Below, piece by piece: positions 8,722 through 17,339 of a DNA stretch of 64,000 nucleotides. The DNA lies in NCBI RefSeq assembly GCF_036226465.1, contig NZ_CP108476.1:5642001-5706000 (forward strand), written 5' to 3'. This DNA is from Kitasatospora sp. NBC_01250. GTDB lineage: Bacteria > Actinomycetota > Actinomycetes > Streptomycetales > Streptomycetaceae. The stretch's first letter is position 1. Every line of letters starts with the position of its first letter. The notes under the pieces were generated by a model. The model made no database searches. It was not told the DNA's origin and was given only the letters and a program-made list of their open reading frames with translations. A program made the translations under genes and the position numbers.

Positions 8722-9477
8722 ATGTGTGGTCGATTCGCGGCGAGTGCCAGGCCGGAGGACATCGTCGAGCTGTTCGGCGTCAGCCAGTGGGACGCGGCCG
8801 AGACGATCGCGCCCAGCTGGAACGTGGCCCCCACCGACCCGGTGCTCGTGGTGCTGGAACGGGTGCCCAAGGGCGGCACGGCGCCGGTGCGCCAGCTGCG
8901 ACAGCTGCGCTGGGGCCTGGTCCCGGCCTGGTCGAGGTCGCCGGAGACCGCGGTGAAGATGATCAACGCGCGGGCCGACACCGTGCACGAGAAGCCCTCC
9001 TACCGGCAGGCCTTCGCCTCCCGCCGCTGCCTGCTGCCGGTGGACGGCTACTACGAGTGGCAGACCGTCGAGAGCGCCTCCGGGAAGGGCAGGCCGCGCA
9101 AGCAGCCGTTCTTCGTCAGCCGGGCGGACGGCGCGCCGCTGGCGCTGGCCGGGCTCTACGAGTTCTGGCGCGACCGCTCCCACCCCGCCGACCACCCGGC
9201 CGGGTGGCTGGTGACCTGCACCATCGTGACCACCGAGGCCGAACCGCTGCTGGCGCCGGTGCACGAGCGGATGCCGCTCTTCCTGCAGCCGGAGAGCTTC
9301 GCCGACTGGCTGGACCCGGGTCTGGACGACCCCGAGCGGGCCCGTTCGCTGCTGGTCGCGCCACGGCCGGGGCTGCTCAGCCTGACGCCGGTCTCCGCGG
9401 CCGTCGGCAGTATCCGCAACAACCACCCGGGGCTGACCGCGCAGGCCACCCCGGAGACCGAGGGAGCGCTGTTCTGA
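8722..9477 (+). CDS. SRAP-domain protein (YedK/HMCES family)
   Basis: SRAP proteins crosslink to abasic sites in single-stranded DNA and protect them during replication. The 251-residue protein begins Met-Cys-Gly-Arg, so Cys2 becomes the catalytic N-terminal cysteine after Met removal. The other conserved residues are present: Asn82 in INARAD, Glu112 in GYYEW and His181 in VHERMP. This chemistry fixes the start at 8722, although the frame is open for another 159 bases upstream. Its stop overlaps the start of the downstream hydrolase (TGATG), so the two genes are translationally coupled. Confidence 0.93.
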   Translation: MCGRFAASARPEDIVELFGVSQWDAAETIAPSWNVAPTDPVLVVLERVPKGGTAPVRQLRQLRWGLVPAWSRSPETAVKMINARADTVHEKPSYRQAFASRRCLLPVDGYYEWQTVESASGKGRPRKQPFFVSRADGAPLALAGLYEFWRDRSHPADHPAGWLVTCTIVTTEAEPLLAPVHERMPLFLQPESFADWLDPGLDDPERARSLLVAPRPGLLSLTPVSAAVGSIRNNHPGLTAQATPETEGALF

Positions 9478-10139
9478 TGGGCGAGCCGTCGACAACCCTG
9501 GTGGCCACGCCGGCCGGCGAGGCCAGGATCAGCTGGCACCGGGCCGCCGGGCGCCCCCGGGCCGTGCTCGGCCTCGGGCACGGGGCGGGTGGCGGCATCG
9601 AGGCGGCGGACCTGGTGGCGCTGGCCGCCGTGCTGCCCGGCCACGGGATCACCGTGGCGCTGGTCGAGCAGCCCTGGCGGGTGGCCGGCAAGAAGGTGGC
9701 GCCGGCCCCGAAGACGCTGGACACCGGCTGGCTGCCGGTGGCCGAGCGGCTGGCCGCCGAGGGCGTGCCGCTGGTGGTGGGCGGGCGCAGCGCGGGCGCC
9801 CGGGTGGCCTGCCGCACCGGCGCGGCCAGCGGGGCGGTGGCGGTGCTGGCGCTGGCCTTCCCGCTGCATCCGCCCGGCAAGCCGGAGCGCTCGCGGGTGG
9901 CGGAGCTGCTCGGCAGCGGGCTGCCGACGCTGGTGGTGCAGGGGGAGCGGGACAGCTTCGGGGTCCCTGCTGAGTTTCCGGCGGTTCCGGCGCTCGCGGC
10001 CGGGCAGCGCGTGGTGCCGGTGCCCTACGCCAACCACGGCTTCGCGCTGCCCAAGTCGGCGCCGCTGGGGCAGGAGGCCGCGCTGGAGCAGCTCACCGGG
10101 GCGGTCGCGGACTGGCTGGCGGAGCTGCCGCTCGGCTGA
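9477..10139 (+). CDS. Alpha/beta hydrolase, KANL3/Tex30-like
   Basis: This 220-residue alpha/beta hydrolase has the nucleophile elbow GGRSAGA with Ser105. A likely acid Asp lies in QGERDSFG and a likely base His in ANHGFALP. The HGAGGG oxyanion-type loop near residue 35 fits the small dienelactone-hydrolase-like KANL3/Tex30 branch. The substrate is unknown. Its ATG overlaps the SRAP stop codon by one base, so the proteins are made from the same message. Any role in DNA repair is only inferred from that coupling. No signal peptide is present. Confidence 0.8.
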   Translation: MGEPSTTLVATPAGEARISWHRAAGRPRAVLGLGHGAGGGIEAADLVALAAVLPGHGITVALVEQPWRVAGKKVAPAPKTLDTGWLPVAERLAAEGVPLVVGGRSAGARVACRTGAASGAVAVLALAFPLHPPGKPERSRVAELLGSGLPTLVVQGERDSFGVPAEFPAVPALAAGQRVVPVPYANHGFALPKSAPLGQEAALEQLTGAVADWLAELPLG

Positions 10140-10203
10140 GCGGGCGCGGGCCGGACAGGCCCTGGCCGCCCGCTGGCGGCGGCGGTCGTTCTGTGCAGGG
10201 CCG

Positions 10204-10229
10204 GGAATGCCCGGGCGGGGAGGCGGGTT
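10204..10229 (+). promoter_or_regulatory. Sigma-R-dependent promoter of sigR
   Basis: GGAAT (10204-10208) and GTT (10227-10229) are separated by exactly 18 bases, the sigma-R consensus. The site lies about 40 bases before the upstream sigR start. It matches the known autoregulatory, thiol-stress-induced promoter of Streptomyces sigR, which drives the long isoform. Confidence 0.85.
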
Positions 10230-10270
10230 AACCCCTCTGTCAGTAGTGCCCCAGGCGAAAGGCAGCGCAC

Positions 10271-11293
10271 ATGGGTCCGATCGCGTGCCCCGAGCGACCC
10301 GATGAGGCGAGCGCGCAGAGCGCCTTCCTCCCGTGGTCCGACTGGATTGTCGCGGGCGAGAAGCCCGTGAGCCCGATATCCTCCCTTCCGGGTCGGCTCG
10401 CGGTGGGTCGGTCCCGATTCAGCGAGGAGGTGGGTCCGGTCGTCGCGACCGAGGACGAGCCGAACGTGGGCCTGGGCGGGCACGACCCCGCTGCCGGGTC
10501 CGACTTCGCGGCCGAGTCGCACGCTGCCGACTCCGTGGTCGAGCCCGACGCTGCCGATGACGCGGCGGAGCCGCTCTCTGCTGCCCACGCGGCGGAGCCG
10601 CTCTCTGCTGCCCACGCGGCGGAGCCGCTGACTGGCGAGGAGCTGGCCGAGGCGATCGGTGAGGACACCTTCCGGGTGTCCGCCGAGGAGAGTGAGCAGG
10701 CCCGCCGCGAGCGCTTCGAGCGCGACGCGCTGGGCTACCTGGACCCGATGTACTCGGCCGCGCTGCGGATGACCCGCAACCCGGCCGATGCCGAGGATCT
10801 GCTGCAGGAGGCCTTCGCCAAGGCCTACGCCTCCTTCCACCAGTTCCGCGAGGGCACCAACCTCAAGGCCTGGCTCTACCGCATCCTGACCAACACCTTC
10901 ATCAACTCGTACCGCAAGAAGCAGCGGGAGCCCCAGCGCACCGCCGCCGAGGAGATCGAGGACTGGCAGCTGGCCCGGGCCGAGTCGCACATGTCGACCG
11001 GTCTGCGCTCGGCCGAGACCCAGGCGCTCGACCACCTGCCGGACAGTGACGTGAAGGACGCCCTGCAGGCGATCCCCGAGGAGTTCCGCATCGCGGTCTA
11101 CCTCGCGGACGTCGAGGGCTTTGCATACAAGGAGATCGCCGACATCATGGGCACCCCCATCGGTACGGTGATGTCCCGGCTGCACCGAGGCCGCCGCCAA
11201 CTGCGGGGCATGTTGGAGGACTACGCCCGCGAGCGCGGGCTGGTCCCGGCCGGCAGCGGGGCTGGGCGCGAGGCGAAAGGCACGGGCTCATGA
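10271..11293 (+). CDS. sigR: Thiol-oxidative-stress ECF sigma factor SigR (long form)
   Basis: SigR directs transcription of thioredoxin, mycothiol and proteostasis genes when its zinc anti-sigma factor RsrA is oxidised. Sigma region 2 (ALRMTRNPADAEDLLQEAF) and region 4 (IPEEFRIAVYLADVEGFAYKEIADIMGTPIGTVMSRLHRGR) are complete. The ATG at 10271 gives 340 residues, with about 135 acidic Ala-rich residues before the core; S. coelicolor SigR is about 227 residues. This fits the unstable SigR' isoform made from the induced promoter. A shorter form could start at an internal GTG, for example 10676. The last codons overlap rsrA (ATGA). Confidence 0.93.
   Translation: MGPIACPERPDEASAQSAFLPWSDWIVAGEKPVSPISSLPGRLAVGRSRFSEEVGPVVATEDEPNVGLGGHDPAAGSDFAAESHAADSVVEPDAADDAAEPLSAAHAAEPLSAAHAAEPLTGEELAEAIGEDTFRVSAEESEQARRERFERDALGYLDPMYSAALRMTRNPADAEDLLQEAFAKAYASFHQFREGTNLKAWLYRILTNTFINSYRKKQREPQRTAAEEIEDWQLARAESHMSTGLRSAETQALDHLPDSDVKDALQAIPEEFRIAVYLADVEGFAYKEIADIMGTPIGTVMSRLHRGRRQLRGMLEDYARERGLVPAGSGAGREAKGTGS
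10562..10629 (+). repeat. 27-bp tandem repeat inside the SigR N-terminal extension
   Basis: Two perfect 27-bp copies (10562-10588 and 10589-10615) plus 14 bases of a third encode AEPLSAAHA repeats in the SigR N-terminal extension. The unit is in frame, so gain or loss of copies would lengthen or shorten the extension without disturbing the core. Confidence 0.9.
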
Positions 11294-11646
11294 GCTGCGG
11301 AGGTCCGCACAACACGGACTGCGGCGAGGTGCTTGACCACCTCTACGAGTTCCTTGACAACGAGATGGCCGAAGGCGACTGCGCCAAGCTGCGCGAGCAC
11401 TTCGAGGAGTGCTCGCCCTGCCTGGAGAAGTACGGCCTGGAGCAGGCCATCAAGGCCTTGATCAAGCGCTCCTGCGGATGCGACGACACCCCGTCGGACC
11501 TGCGGAGCAAGGTCCTGGCGCGGATCGACAGCATCCGGGCCGGCCAGCGCAGCGGCGAGCCCGTGGTGGAGGTGGCTCCGGATGCCCCCGCCCACGGGGA
11601 GGCCGGCCTGCTGGCGGCCGGTCAGGCCGCGACGCCCGCCGAGTAG
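11290..11646 (+). CDS. rsrA: Redox-sensing zinc anti-sigma factor RsrA
   Basis: RsrA binds SigR in reducing conditions and releases it when disulfide stress ejects zinc. The 118-residue protein carries the ZAS signature His37-x3-Cys41-x2-Cys44 (HFEECSPC) plus Cys11. These are the residues that bind zinc and form the trigger disulfide in S. coelicolor RsrA. Additional cysteines sit at 3, 62 and 64. The start codon overlaps the sigR stop (ATGA), ensuring matched production. The last 45 residues are Pro/Ala-rich and probably disordered. Confidence 0.96.
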   Translation: MSCGGPHNTDCGEVLDHLYEFLDNEMAEGDCAKLREHFEECSPCLEKYGLEQAIKALIKRSCGCDDTPSDLRSKVLARIDSIRAGQRSGEPVVEVAPDAPAHGEAGLLAAGQAATPAE

Positions 11647-11677
11647 GCCGTGATCGCCGAGTAGGCCGTTCGGTCCC

Positions 11678-11713
11678 CTGGGGCCCGGGAGTGCGTGCAC
11701 TCCCGGGCCCCAG
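11678..11713 (+). terminator. Hairpin terminator after rsrA
   Basis: A perfect 17-bp stem (11678-11694 with 11697-11713) begins 31 bases after the rsrA stop. It is GC-rich and has no T-tract. Confidence 0.65.
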
Positions 11714-11951
11714 TCGTTCCCGTGGGCGGCCCTGTTCGCGTTTCGGCAGTGTGACGTGGCGTCAGTTTCGCTACTCACTCGATCGGGTGAGTGTGGGCCG
11801 TGCTGACGCGGGTATCGCGCGCTGACGCGTTCAGCCGCCGCGGTGGAGACCTATCCTCCTCAGACGAGGCCGTCGGCGAGCTGGGGAGGCTGAGATCGCT
11901 GTCGATCGCGGGGGCCGCACGCTCCCTGGACAGACGCCGACGCGGCTTTCC
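11714..11951. other. Intergenic region before the HD-GYP gene
   Basis: This is the rest of the 305-base gap between rsrA and the HD-GYP gene. It holds a short inverted repeat, ACTCAC (11773-11778) with GTGAGT (11787-11792), and a possible -10 (TATCCT near 11853) without a convincing -35. I see no gene in it. Confidence 0.35.
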
Positions 11952-13427
11952 GTGGCGGCCGGTGGATACGTCCTGCTGGTGCTCCTGGCCGCCGCCGCGG
12001 CGCTGCTGCCCCTGCTGCCGGGCGTCGCCGCCGGCATCGGGCTGCCCGCCCGGCTGGACGGGCCGGTCGACTGGCCCAAGGTCGCGCTGCTCGCCTTCCT
12101 GCACGCCTGCTGGGAGTCGCTGGCCCAGGGGCTGCCCACGCCCTGCCTGCGGCTGGCCCGGCGGGTGCGCGCCTGGGCCGCACGCCTGCTGGGCCGCGGC
12201 ACCAGGCCCCGGGCGAGCGTCAACGAGCCGGTGCGGCCGAGTGCCAACACCTTCCTGCCGGTGCTCTTCGCCGGAGTGCTGATGCTGCCGCCGGCCGCCG
12301 CGGCGCTGGTCGCCCTGCCCGCCACGCTGACCGGCGCGGCGGCCGCCCCCCGGCTGCTGCGACGGGCCTGGAACGCGGCGCAGTTCGCGCTCGCGGCCTG
12401 GCCGGCCGCCGCGCTGTTCCGGCTGCTGAACGGTCCGCGGCTGCTGCTCGGCTCGCGCTACCCGGACGCGCTGCTGCCCGCGCTCGCCGCCGTCCTGGTC
12501 TTCTGCCTGGTCAACGGGGTGCTGGTGGCCGGCATCCGGTTGCTGGCCGAGCACTGCTCGATGGCCGAGCTGCGCCGCGGGGCGCTGAGCGTGCTGGGCC
12601 CGCCCGCCTTCCTGCACGCGCTCGGCGGACTGATGGTGGCGGTGCTCTGGCAGGGCCCGTACGGGGCGTTCGCCGCGCTGCTCGCGCTGCTGCCGCTCTC
12701 CATCTCGGCCTGGGTCTTCGCCCAGGGCCACCGGGAGCGGGCCGCCCACCGGGCCACCGTGGAGGCGCTGGTGCAGGCCGTGGAGATCAAGGACTCCTAC
12801 ACCCGCGGCCACAGCGAACGGGTCGGCCGGGCCTCGGTGCTGATCGCCGGTCAGCTCGGCATGGCGGGGGAGCGGCTGCGCACCCTGCACTTCGCCGGCA
12901 CCCTGCACGACGTGGGCAAACTCGGGGTGGCCACCGAACTGCTGCGCAGAAACGGGCCCCTGGACGAGGCCGAGCGCCGGGCGGTGGAGGTGCATCCCGA
13001 GTACGGCCACGACCTGGTGCGCGGGATCGAGTTCCTCGGCGAGGCGCACGCCGGGATCCTGCACCACCACGAGCGGATGGACGGGCGCGGCTACCCGCAC
13101 GGGCTGGCCGGCGAGCGGATCCCCGAGTTCGCCCGGATCATCGCGGTGGCCGACGCCTTCGACTCGATGACCTCCACCCGCTCCTACCGGCGCGGTCGCC
13201 CGGTGCCGGAGGCGGTGGCCGAACTGCGCCGGTGCGCGGGCAGCCAGTTCGACCCGGTGATGGTGGAGGCGCTGGTCACGGCGGTGGACCGGTGCGGCTG
13301 GCAGCCGGTGCTGCCGTCGGCCGAGCAGACCGACGCGGCGGTGCCGGACATCCCGCTCGGGGTGCCGGAGCCCGTCTCCCGGCCGGCCGCCCGGGGTGTG
13401 CGGTCCCCGAGCCGGGGCGCGCGGTGA
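11952..13427 (+). CDS. Membrane-anchored HD-GYP domain protein
   Basis: This 491-residue protein has roughly six hydrophobic segments in residues 1-260, then an HD-GYP phosphohydrolase domain at about 270-440. The conserved motifs are GHSERVG, LHDVGKLG, HHERMDGRGYPHG and the later DAFDSMTS. HD-GYP enzymes often hydrolyse cyclic di-GMP, though many actinobacterial members are uncharacterised. The membrane part is not a recognised sensor fold. The GTG start at 11952 places a helix directly at the N-terminus. The stop overlaps the start of a second HD protein (GTGA), so the pair is coupled. Confidence 0.82.
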   Translation: MAAGGYVLLVLLAAAAALLPLLPGVAAGIGLPARLDGPVDWPKVALLAFLHACWESLAQGLPTPCLRLARRVRAWAARLLGRGTRPRASVNEPVRPSANTFLPVLFAGVLMLPPAAAALVALPATLTGAAAAPRLLRRAWNAAQFALAAWPAAALFRLLNGPRLLLGSRYPDALLPALAAVLVFCLVNGVLVAGIRLLAEHCSMAELRRGALSVLGPPAFLHALGGLMVAVLWQGPYGAFAALLALLPLSISAWVFAQGHRERAAHRATVEALVQAVEIKDSYTRGHSERVGRASVLIAGQLGMAGERLRTLHFAGTLHDVGKLGVATELLRRNGPLDEAERRAVEVHPEYGHDLVRGIEFLGEAHAGILHHHERMDGRGYPHGLAGERIPEFARIIAVADAFDSMTSTRSYRRGRPVPEAVAELRRCAGSQFDPVMVEALVTAVDRCGWQPVLPSAEQTDAAVPDIPLGVPEPVSRPAARGVRSPSRGAR

Positions 13428-15124
13428 CGCCGGCGCCCGGCCGCCCCGCGCGGCAGCTCGGCGGGCCGGCAAGGGTGCTCGGCGGTCCGGTGCGCGGCGG
13501 GGTGAACGGCGCCTCGCTGGTGCGGGCGGCGGCGCTGCTGCTCTTCGCCGGCTCGCTGGCCGCGCTGCTCGCCCACGGGCTGACCCAGCCCCCGGTGGCG
13601 CTGGCCTTCGGGGTGCTGATCGCGATCGGCGAGGCGGTCCGGGTGGGCTCGCCCGGCGGGCGGGCGCAGGCCCCGCTGGGCGCCGCGATCGGGCTGGCCT
13701 ACGCGCTGCTCGGGCCGCTGCGCGGGCTGCCCACCGGGCACGGGGTGCTCCAGGTGGTGGCGGTGGCGGGGCTGGGCCTGGCCACCGGGGCGCTGGTCCG
13801 CACCCTGGTGCTCGGGTGCGGCCGGCTGCGGGGCACCGAGCGCTCGCGGGTGATGGCCTCGGTGCCGCGGCCCAGGTCGCGGACGGCCGGAGCGCCCGGC
13901 CCGGGGCGCATCACGGTGCGCGGCGCGGTACGCGGCCCGGGCGGCGATGCCGGGCGCGCAACGGCGCGCGAGACGGTGTGCGGCGCTGAGCACCGGTCCG
14001 GGCACCGCCGGCCCGGGCGTCGCGGGTTCGCGCGGCCCCCGGGCCCGGCCCGCCGGCCGCTCCCGCTGCCCTGGCGCACCCGCCGGCTCGACCGCTCGAC
14101 CGCCCGGACGCCGGGCCGCCCGGTCCTGCCGGCGGTGCGGCGCTACCGGGCGCACGGGTGGCCGTACGGCCCCCGGGTGGTGGCCCGGTGCGACGGTGCG
14201 GCGCGTCGGCTGCTCGCGGTGGCCTTCGCGGCCACCCTCTTCCAGCCGCTCTACAACAGCGGCGCCCTGGACCGGGTGCCGCTGGCCGGTCCGGCCTACG
14301 GCGTGTTCCTGGTGCTGGTGGCGGCGCTGGCCGGGCTGGCGGACGCGGTGCTCGCGGCCTGCCAGCACCGCTGCGGCGGGCGGTTCGGCGCGGCGCTGGA
14401 GGAGGAGCTGCGCACGCTGCCGGGCATCGGCTCGGCGATCGCGGCCACCGGGATGCTGATCAGCCTGGCGGCCGGCGAGGTCGGGCTGTGGGCGCTGCCG
14501 GTCTTCTGCCTGCCGCTGCTGCTGGCCCAGGCTTCGCTGCGGCGCGCGGCTGCCGTCCGGGCCACCTACGGGCAGACCATCGCCACCCTGGCCCGCGCCA
14601 CCGAGGTGGCCGGGTACACCGCGCCGGGGCACGCGCGCCGGGTCGCGGACACCGCGTGCGCGCTCGGCCGGGAGCTCGGCCTGAGCACCCACGACCTCGC
14701 CCTGCTGGAGTACGCCGCGCTGATGCACGACATCGGTCAGCTCTCGCTGGTCGAGCCGGTGCGCGGCGGCGCCACGGCGACCCTCCCCGAGCCGGAGCAG
14801 CAGCGGATCGCCCGGCTGGGCAGCGAGGTGATCCGCTGCACCGGTGTGCCCGGACCGGTCGCCGAGCAGGTGGCCAGGCTGGCCGACCCGCTGCTTGGCC
14901 CGGACGGGCGTACCGACCGGAGCCTGCCGCTGGCCGCCCGGATCATCCGGGTCGCCAACGCCCACGAGGACCTGACCGGGCCCGCCGGTGGTGGCGAGGC
15001 GGCGCTGGCGGTGCTGCGCGCGGGGCAGGGGCGGCTCTACGACCCGGTGGTGGTCGCGGCGCTGGAGCGGGTGCGCGCCGTCGGCTCCGGCCCGTGCACG
15101 GTGGGCCGGGCCGAGAGCGGGTGA
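13424..15124 (+). CDS. Membrane protein with degenerate HD domain
   Basis: This protein of about 566 residues has several N-terminal membrane helices and an Arg/Pro-rich loop near residues 150-240. More helices follow, then an HD-type domain at about 390-560. HDIGQLS keeps the HD pair, but the downstream motif is TGVPGPVAEQV instead of a GYP loop, so it is a divergent HD paralogue of the preceding gene. It may be a regulatory partner or act on another nucleotide. The GTG at 13424 overlaps the upstream stop (GTGA) and is the best start; a longer frame upstream would overlap the preceding gene heavily. Confidence 0.7.
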   Translation: MTPAPGRPARQLGGPARVLGGPVRGGVNGASLVRAAALLLFAGSLAALLAHGLTQPPVALAFGVLIAIGEAVRVGSPGGRAQAPLGAAIGLAYALLGPLRGLPTGHGVLQVVAVAGLGLATGALVRTLVLGCGRLRGTERSRVMASVPRPRSRTAGAPGPGRITVRGAVRGPGGDAGRATARETVCGAEHRSGHRRPGRRGFARPPGPARRPLPLPWRTRRLDRSTARTPGRPVLPAVRRYRAHGWPYGPRVVARCDGAARRLLAVAFAATLFQPLYNSGALDRVPLAGPAYGVFLVLVAALAGLADAVLAACQHRCGGRFGAALEEELRTLPGIGSAIAATGMLISLAAGEVGLWALPVFCLPLLLAQASLRRAAAVRATYGQTIATLARATEVAGYTAPGHARRVADTACALGRELGLSTHDLALLEYAALMHDIGQLSLVEPVRGGATATLPEPEQQRIARLGSEVIRCTGVPGPVAEQVARLADPLLGPDGRTDRSLPLAARIIRVANAHEDLTGPAGGGEAALAVLRAGQGRLYDPVVVAALERVRAVGSGPCTVGRAESG

Positions 15125-15432
15125 CTCAGCGTGACCTGACGCGTGGGGAGCGCACCCTGCCGCCGCCGTGGTTGGATGCGGTCGTAGCGTGGAACACCCG
15201 AGCAGGGGCCGTCGGCTCCTCGGCTCCGGCCACCGTGGCGAAGGCGCCGGCGGCAGCGGGACCGGGTGGCACGGCCGGACCGGGCGGGCGCGGCGGGAGC
15301 GGGTGCCACAACCCCGCCGGGGCGCTCGGCCCGGGGCGGTCCCGCCGAGGCAGGCGGGCCGACCGGACCGGCTCGGGCGGCCAGGCTCCCGGCAGGACTC
15401 AGCAGCACCGAGCGGACAGGCGGCAGGGCAAC

Positions 15433-16422
15433 GTGAAGATCTTCCACCGGGCACGGCATCGGCCGTCCGCCACCTGGCGGCAGACGACCGACCGGGCCTT
15501 CACGCTGATCGGCGACGGGCGCTACGAGGACGCCGGCGCGCTGCTGGTGATGGCGGCCGACCTGGAGCCCTGGCTCTCCGACTCCTGGTTCAACCTCGCC
15601 CTGCTGCACAAGTTCCGCCGGGACTGGGAGCAGGCCAGGGTGGCCGGCCTGCGCGCCGTCGCACTGCTGGACCGCGACCACGGGGCTCCCGACTGGTGGA
15701 ACCTGGGCATCACCGCCACCGCGCTGCAGGACTGGCCGCTGGCCCGTCGCGCCTGGCAGGCGTACGGCCTGCGGCTGCCCGGCGGTGGCGGCGCTGCGCC
15801 GGACGCCCCGGTCCGCCTCGACCTGGGCACCACCCCGGTGCGGCTGTCGCCGGAGGGCGAGAGCGAGGTGGTCTGGGGCCGCCGGCTGGACCCGGCCCGG
15901 GTGGAGGTGCTCTCCATCCCGCTGCCCTCCTCCGGCCGCCGCTGGGGCGAGGTGGTGCTGCACGACGGCGCGCCGCACGGCGAGCGGGTCGCGGGCGGCG
16001 CCGCCTACCCCGTCTTCGACGAGATCGAGCTGTGGGCGCCCTCGCCGGTGCCGACCTACGTGGTGCTGCTGCAGGCCGCCACCGAGGCCGACCGGGACGC
16101 GCTGGAGCGCCTGGTGGCCGAGGCGGGCTACGCGGCCGAGGACTGGACCTCCTCGGTGCGGCTGCTCTGCAGAGCCTGCTCGGAGAGCCGGATGGTCACC
16201 GACGACGGCCGCACCGTGCACCACGACCCGCACGACGACGGGGACGCGGCGCACCCGGGCCACCTCAGCCACCTGAGCCAGGGCAGCGGCGGGATGGCCT
16301 GGCTGACCGAGCGCGAGTGCGGCATCGCGGCACCGGCGGGGCTGGTGCGGCTGCTGCTGGACCGCTGGGTGGCCGCCTCTCCGACCACCCGGGCCTACCG
16401 CGACGTCGAAGAGGTCTGCTGA
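15433..16422 (+). CDS. TPR-domain protein next to def
   Basis: This 329-residue protein has a short TPR-like N-terminal half (FTLIGDGRYEDAGALLVMAADLEPWLSD and following helices). The C-terminal half is a conserved streptomycete domain containing VWGRRLDPARVEVLSIPLP and a Cys pair near LCRAC. I recall similar proteins encoded beside peptide deformylase genes; the function is not established. The GTG at 15433 follows a weak AGGCGG. An upstream in-frame GTG at 15121 overlaps the HD gene stop but would add about 100 low-complexity residues, so I prefer the shorter form. Bases 15125-15432 therefore hold no gene I can support. Confidence 0.7.
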   Translation: MKIFHRARHRPSATWRQTTDRAFTLIGDGRYEDAGALLVMAADLEPWLSDSWFNLALLHKFRRDWEQARVAGLRAVALLDRDHGAPDWWNLGITATALQDWPLARRAWQAYGLRLPGGGGAAPDAPVRLDLGTTPVRLSPEGESEVVWGRRLDPARVEVLSIPLPSSGRRWGEVVLHDGAPHGERVAGGAAYPVFDEIELWAPSPVPTYVVLLQAATEADRDALERLVAEAGYAAEDWTSSVRLLCRACSESRMVTDDGRTVHHDPHDDGDAAHPGHLSHLSQGSGGMAWLTERECGIAAPAGLVRLLLDRWVAASPTTRAYRDVEEVC

Positions 16423-16474
16423 CGCCCTACTCTGGGTGTGATCTCAGCAGCCCAGAGGAGCGGAAGAAACAGCG

Positions 16475-17107
16475 ATGGCGGAGCAGCACGAGCACACGCA
16501 CGACCACGAGGCCGAGTCGGCCGAGCAGGCCCCGGTCAAGGTGATCGGCGAGGAGCCCGATCTGTCCAAGGGCACCGCGCGCCCCATCACGGTGGTCGGC
16601 AACCCGGTGCTGCACCGTGAGTGCAAGATCGTGACGGCCTTCGACGCGGAGCTGTCCGCGCTGATCGACGACATGTTCGTGTCGATGTACGCGGCCGCGG
16701 GCGTGGGCCTGGCGGCCAATCAGATCGGCGTGGACGCCAAGGTCTTCGTCTACGACTGCCCGGACGACAACAACGTGCGGCACATCGGGCACATCATCAA
16801 CCCGGTGCTGGAGGACCTCCCGGTCGACCGGCGGACCCTGGACGACGGCAACGAGGGCTGCCTGTCGGTGCCCACCGCCTACGCCGAGCTGGCCCGCCCC
16901 GACTACGCGGCGGTGACCGGGCAGGACAAGGACGGCAACCCGATCCGGGTCGAGGGCACCGGCTTCTTCGCCCGTTGCCTGCAGCACGAGACCGACCACC
17001 TGAACGGCTACCTCTACATCGACCGCCTCTCCAAGCGCGACCGCAAGGACGCGCTGCGACAGATGGCCGACGGCACCCCGAGCTACGCGACGGTCCCCAA
17101 CAGCTGA
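16475..17107 (+). CDS. def: Peptide deformylase
   Basis: The enzyme removes the formyl group from the N-terminal methionine of nascent proteins. All three motifs are present: GVGLAANQIG, EGCLSV (Cys129) and QHETDHLNG (His171, catalytic Glu172, His175), which bind the catalytic metal. The 210-residue form has an N-terminal extension of about 33 residues that is rich in His and Glu (HEHTHDHEAE), not needed for catalysis and possibly metal-binding. The ATG follows GGAGCGGAAG at good spacing. A strong hairpin follows the gene. Confidence 0.96.
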   Translation: MAEQHEHTHDHEAESAEQAPVKVIGEEPDLSKGTARPITVVGNPVLHRECKIVTAFDAELSALIDDMFVSMYAAAGVGLAANQIGVDAKVFVYDCPDDNNVRHIGHIINPVLEDLPVDRRTLDDGNEGCLSVPTAYAELARPDYAAVTGQDKDGNPIRVEGTGFFARCLQHETDHLNGYLYIDRLSKRDRKDALRQMADGTPSYATVPNS

Positions 17108-17128
17108 CCCTGCGTCACCTGGCAAGGG

Positions 17129-17166
17129 CACGACGGCGGCCCCGCTTCGGCGGGGCCGCCGTCGTG
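17129..17166 (+). terminator. Hairpin terminator after def
   Basis: A perfect 17-bp GC-rich stem (17129-17145 with 17150-17166) is closed by a TTCG tetraloop, 21 bases after the def stop. Confidence 0.75.
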
Positions 17167-17339
17167 CTGCCGCCGGGCCTGTCGGCGTGTCGGCCGGGGG
17201 ATGCCGCCGATCGGAGAATGTCGTGGGTTTGTCACAGCCGGGGCGCAAGGGGAACCGGTGAAGGCTGTGCATATTATCTTTCGGGTCGCGCTTGAATGAT
17301 CAAGATCGCGGACGAACTGAAGGGGTGGGAACCACCGCT

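Noticed and set aside
6272..8956. 894-residue plus-strand reading frame
   Set aside because: It runs antisense to aroA and the M50-like gene and shows Gln/His/Arg-rich shadow composition without any domain. Length alone is not evidence at this GC content.
17220..17290. TTGTCA and TATTAT as a promoter for the lectin gene
   Set aside because: The spacing of roughly 40 bases is far outside the 16-19 expected.
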